NCBI RefSeq assembly: GCF_022539315.1
Contig: NC_066314.1
Span: 54,063,180 to 54,127,179, forward strand
DNA: 64,000 nucleotides
Direction of reading: 5' to 3'
From: Serinus canaria
Lineage: Eukaryota; Chordata; Aves; Passeriformes; Fringillidae
Part shown: positions 60,913 to 64,000 of the stretch, piece after piece
Layout: every line of letters starts with the position of its first letter
How positions within the stretch are numbered: the stretch's first letter is position 1
The notes under the pieces: generated by a model
Database searches by the model: none
Told to the model about the DNA's origin: nothing
Seen by the model: the letters and a program-made list of their open reading frames with translations, nothing else
Translations under genes and position numbers: made by a program

Positions 60913-61689
60913 TGGTTGCCATGGAGATGCTAGGTTACCAGATGGATTTGGTGATCTCAGAGGCCTGTGGTTCCATGCTTCCTCTTGCCTCTGACACAGC
61001 CACAAGGGCAGAAGAATCTCTGAATCTGTCTGTCAGGGATGGATCTTCACTCTATCAAGGTCTCTGTTTGTGGAAGGCAGCTCCATCTACCTGTACCTGA
61101 TTGTGCCTCTGGTTGTTTCCAGGTGGACTCAACCTGGCAAACACGCTGTAGGCCCAGGCCAGATCTATACTAGTGTTTTTCATGTTGTTTTTAAATCAAA
61201 ATCTCTGTCAGACAGAGGTTTGCCTGTACACCACAGACACAGATGTGCTGCTTCAAAGTCCTTGTGTTGTACAGCTTATGCTTGGGAAAGGGCATGGCTC
61301 TGGGTGGTGGCAAAATCCCTTTTTTTTTTTTTTTTGTCATGTCCTGTCATCCCATTACAGCTTTTTAGGCAGAGGCAACTGCCTGAATTGTGGCTCTAGA
61401 CAAGCCCTTTTGTTCTCCTCAGCGTCAGGAAACTTTTGATTTGGTATTTTTAGAGTATTTACTGTCATGATATTCCCACCAGGCCGAATGGTGCTCCAGT
61501 GATTCCTGTTTTGCAGGTGAAAATCTTTCTGCAAAAAAAAAGAGCCAACGTGCCTTAGGTGCACAGGAGGCCTGTGGTGTGACAGGGCTGGACTGGGAGA
61601 AGTCAGTGCAAGCAGAGGCAAGAGAAGCTTCTGGGTTTGGACCTGCTGGTCCCTGCAGCAGCACACTTCATTGAGTAGTACCAAAAATG
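60913..61689. other. NTF3 intron or 5' flank, no gene recognised
   Basis: The stretch holds a T tract at about 61319-61336. Nothing coding was recognised. Confidence 0.5.
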
Positions 61690-62422
61690 AATTTTTGTTT
61701 TGTGTTGTGATCTGTGGTTAGGTTCTTTGGTTTCCTAAAAAATTAAATTACAGCCAAAACTTCCGCAGCAGTTTGGATGTTCTTAAATTGTTATGCTGTG
61801 TGGATTGCCTGATACCGATGGCTCCAAGATTCCCTCCTGTGGAAACCCAGGGCACTGAGAATATTTATCTGTCTGCTCTGGGGTGCCCTGGCCCCCAGGG
61901 GAACACTGACTTTGACCCTCATTCATGGATAAAGTTTCCTAGACTTCAAGATAGACTAAAATCCAAAATAGTGTGAAATAGATTATAAAGAGTAGTGTAG
62001 GTGTATCACTTGGTGAGAAATTTAGGTTTTGGGATTTTTAGTATGTTGTGGATGGAAGCAAGATGAAGGGCACAGGGTGTCATCCTGGGTTTCTTCTTCA
62101 TGCTTATTCTTCCTTCATGGGTTTGGGTGGCATTCTGTAATTGGGGAGAAAAGTCCTCACTGCAGGCTCTTTGGGATCAGTTATTGGGTTAAAAGGGAAA
62201 ATAATCCAGGTGTCAGTTCTTGATTGGATAGTTTAGTCTTAAAAGACCTTTTAACAAGAGATAGTTAGCCATTTTGTGCCTTCTAATGAAAAGCTGCTGA
62301 ACTCACAGTAGTGAGACTGTTTTACTGATAAGAAATAATAAACATTTGAGTCTGAACACAAATTACTGACTCAAGTGCCTTCAATCCAGACCCAGAAAAA
62401 CCAATGACTGGTACCCCCACAC
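61690..62422 (+). mobile_element. Probable solo LTR, ERVL-like (boundaries uncertain)
   Basis: The block 'gggtttgggtggcattctgt' ... 'cagttattgggttaaaaggg' ... 'gccattttgtgccttctaat' ... 'agaaataataaacatttgag' reads like a passerine ERV LTR. AATAAA at 62337-62342 sits where an R-region signal should be, with 'ctgaacac' and U5-like sequence after it. I could not find a clear TG...CA pair or target duplication, so the ends are guesses; the right-hand ~400 bases are the better part. No retroviral gene flanks it. Confidence 0.4.
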
Positions 62423-64000
62423 TCTCCCTTGGCTGGACTTCCCTCAGGGGGAATAGCTCTTCCATCCTTTCTCTCTGGCCATCTGGTGAAAGTGAAAAAC
62501 CTTGAGATCCTCTCTCAGCAGGGGCCAAGTTAAAAGTTAATTAGGAGGGATTAAGAGAAAGACACATGGGCTGTATCACCACATCAGACTCACTTATTAC
62601 AGAAATTGCTGAGAATTGGGTGAGATGGGCTATGGAGACATGCAGAAAAACTCCTGGATTTTGCCCCATATCTTTGTTGGAGCCTTTTGCTCTGTGCAGC
62701 CCACAACAGTTGTTTCATTCCCTCATTCCCTCTGCCACAGCCCCAGTTTCCCCTGGTGTCTCCTCCACCAAGAGCAGCTATACAAAAATGTTCATTCCTC
62801 TCTGCCATCTCTGCACAACAGAAGAAAGAAGAGCTGTAAAACATAGACCCCCTGCTCCACATGTTGTTTAGCAGATACTTTCTTACTCCAGAGAAGTCCC
62901 TGAACACTTTAGCTCAGGTGGGCAAAGCAGGACAGGCTTTGAATGTAGGAAATTGAGCCAAATTATCAGAGAGCAATTGAGGTTTATGTCTCTGCTATAG
63001 ATTTTTCTCTTAGAGCCCTACAAAGTTAAGGTGGTACTGTTTGAAGTGTACAGAAGAAATTGGCGGTTCTTGTACTAGAATTTTTTGAAAATGCTTCAAA
63101 TCACTGGAGCTTATTTCAGGGTACCAAGAACCTAACTGGGGTTTGAACACTATTTAAAATTAGGACTCAGAAGCCAAGGGAGTCTCTCAGAAGCCAAGGG
63201 AGTCTCAGATAAAAGCCATGAATCTGGCAAGAAAAAACATGACTCAATGTCAAAAAGTTTACATGTTGACCATCTGAAATTATTTTGGCTTCAGTTCTAG
63301 AGATCAAAACAGCTTATTTGACTTGAACTTTAAAACAAATAAACAATCAAAATATGTTTAGAAGGACAAATTGTTTAATTGTTTAAAGTAAACAGTCCTT
63401 CCTTCCAACGGTTTGAATTTAATTGATTCAATTTTTCTGATCCAAACCTTTTCAGGAATTTGAAAAGGCTGGGATATACAGTATTTTTATTACAAAGTGA
63501 AAATTTCATGATTTTTCTAGAAAGTCTATGACTTGAAGGATAATATAATTACAGTAGAATTGTAAGATCTAACAACATCCACAGGATCTGAGGAGCAAGG
63601 ATTTAAAGGCCTTGAAAGTCCATTTGCTGTGATGATCCAGGCATCTGAATTTTGTCTAGAAGGCCAGATCTTCTGTAGTTTAGCAGCATTGAGTCATCCC
63701 ACTGGTTTGTATCACTGTGAGGATCTGGCCCTAACCTGAAAATGCTTTGTGAAATAACAATGAACCTTGATTGTCTGCATGTGTCAGTCAGGAGCTGAGT
63801 TTTGGTTTGATGCCAGTACACTTTTTCACCAGTTCTGAGATTGGCAAATTTATTTCTTCATGGGAAATTAAAAAAAAAAAATCTCTCTTCTCCTCCCTCC
63901 TACACAACTTTGCTCTTCTCCCAGCTGTCATCACTATTTACAGTTTGAGTAAGTAAAAATATATATTTACAAGTACAGCTTACTGCAGTGTTTGCTGGTA
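62423..64000. other. NTF3 intron or 5' flank, no gene recognised
   Basis: The stretch contains a 20-base tandem duplication (63166-63205) and an A run at about 63870. Overlapping ORFs on both strands at 62566-62907 are unsupported. The NTF3 leader exons are either unrecognised or beyond the window. Confidence 0.5.
63166..63205. repeat. Exact 20-bp tandem duplication
   Basis: ctcagaagccaagggagtct occurs twice in a row without change, followed by 'cagataa'. It is a simple, probably recent duplication. Confidence 0.97.

Noticed and set aside
1..64000. CRISPR arrays, tRNA, rRNA and bacterial operon structures
   Set aside because: No regularly spaced repeats, tRNA A/B box pairs or rRNA-like sequence were recognised. 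The DNA is vertebrate nuclear in character.

Overview
This window looks like a single vertebrate nuclear locus, most likely from a bird and plausibly a songbird. It is AT-rich, has no operons or dense ORFs, and carries about a dozen CR1 LINE 3' ends in both orientations. CR1 is recognised by its two-strand signature: a 'ggttggaagggacc' type 3' end and a tail of short 'attctatg' units. There is also at least one solo LTR. CR1 dominance with no Alu, B1 or L1 sequence is typical of bird genomes. The bird or songbird assignment is inferred from repeat style and gene order.

Two protein genes are supported. At the left edge on the + strand are the last two coding exons of ANO2 (anoctamin-2, a calcium-activated chloride channel): 1317-1422 and 2867-3148, joined by a GT-AG intron and ending in a TGA stop. 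On the - strand, 43941-44714 is the complete 257-residue neurotrophin-3 precursor (NTF3) in one exon. It has a signal peptide, pro-domain, RRKR furin site and a 119-residue mature factor with all six cystine-knot cysteines. The two genes converge tail to tail, as I recall ANO2 and NTF3 do in human and chicken.

Layout. 1-1316 is ANO2 intron. 1317-3148 holds the ANO2 terminal exons, followed by a 3' UTR to about 4.2 or 4.7 kb. From about 4.7 to 43.7 kb is intergenic DNA with CR1 fragments, microsatellites and several strong inverted repeats. 43.8-44.7 kb is the NTF3 3' UTR and coding exon. 44.74-64.0 kb is NTF3 intron or 5' flank; the alternative 5' exons were not found. That last region contains a solo LTR (45767-46139), a probable second LTR (about 61.7-62.4 kb) and more CR1.

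I found no new multi-gene system. The most unusual structures are non-coding: a 33-bp-arm hairpin with a 3-base loop at 31088-31156; perfect hairpins at 5175-5211, 27661-27715 and 35265-35310; a CR1 copy at about 11.1-11.4 kb whose body is inverted relative to its 3' end; and the TATA- and poly(A)-bearing solo LTR about 1 kb upstream of the NTF3 coding exon. Most other ORFs are chance reading frames or fall within CR1 or the LTRs.
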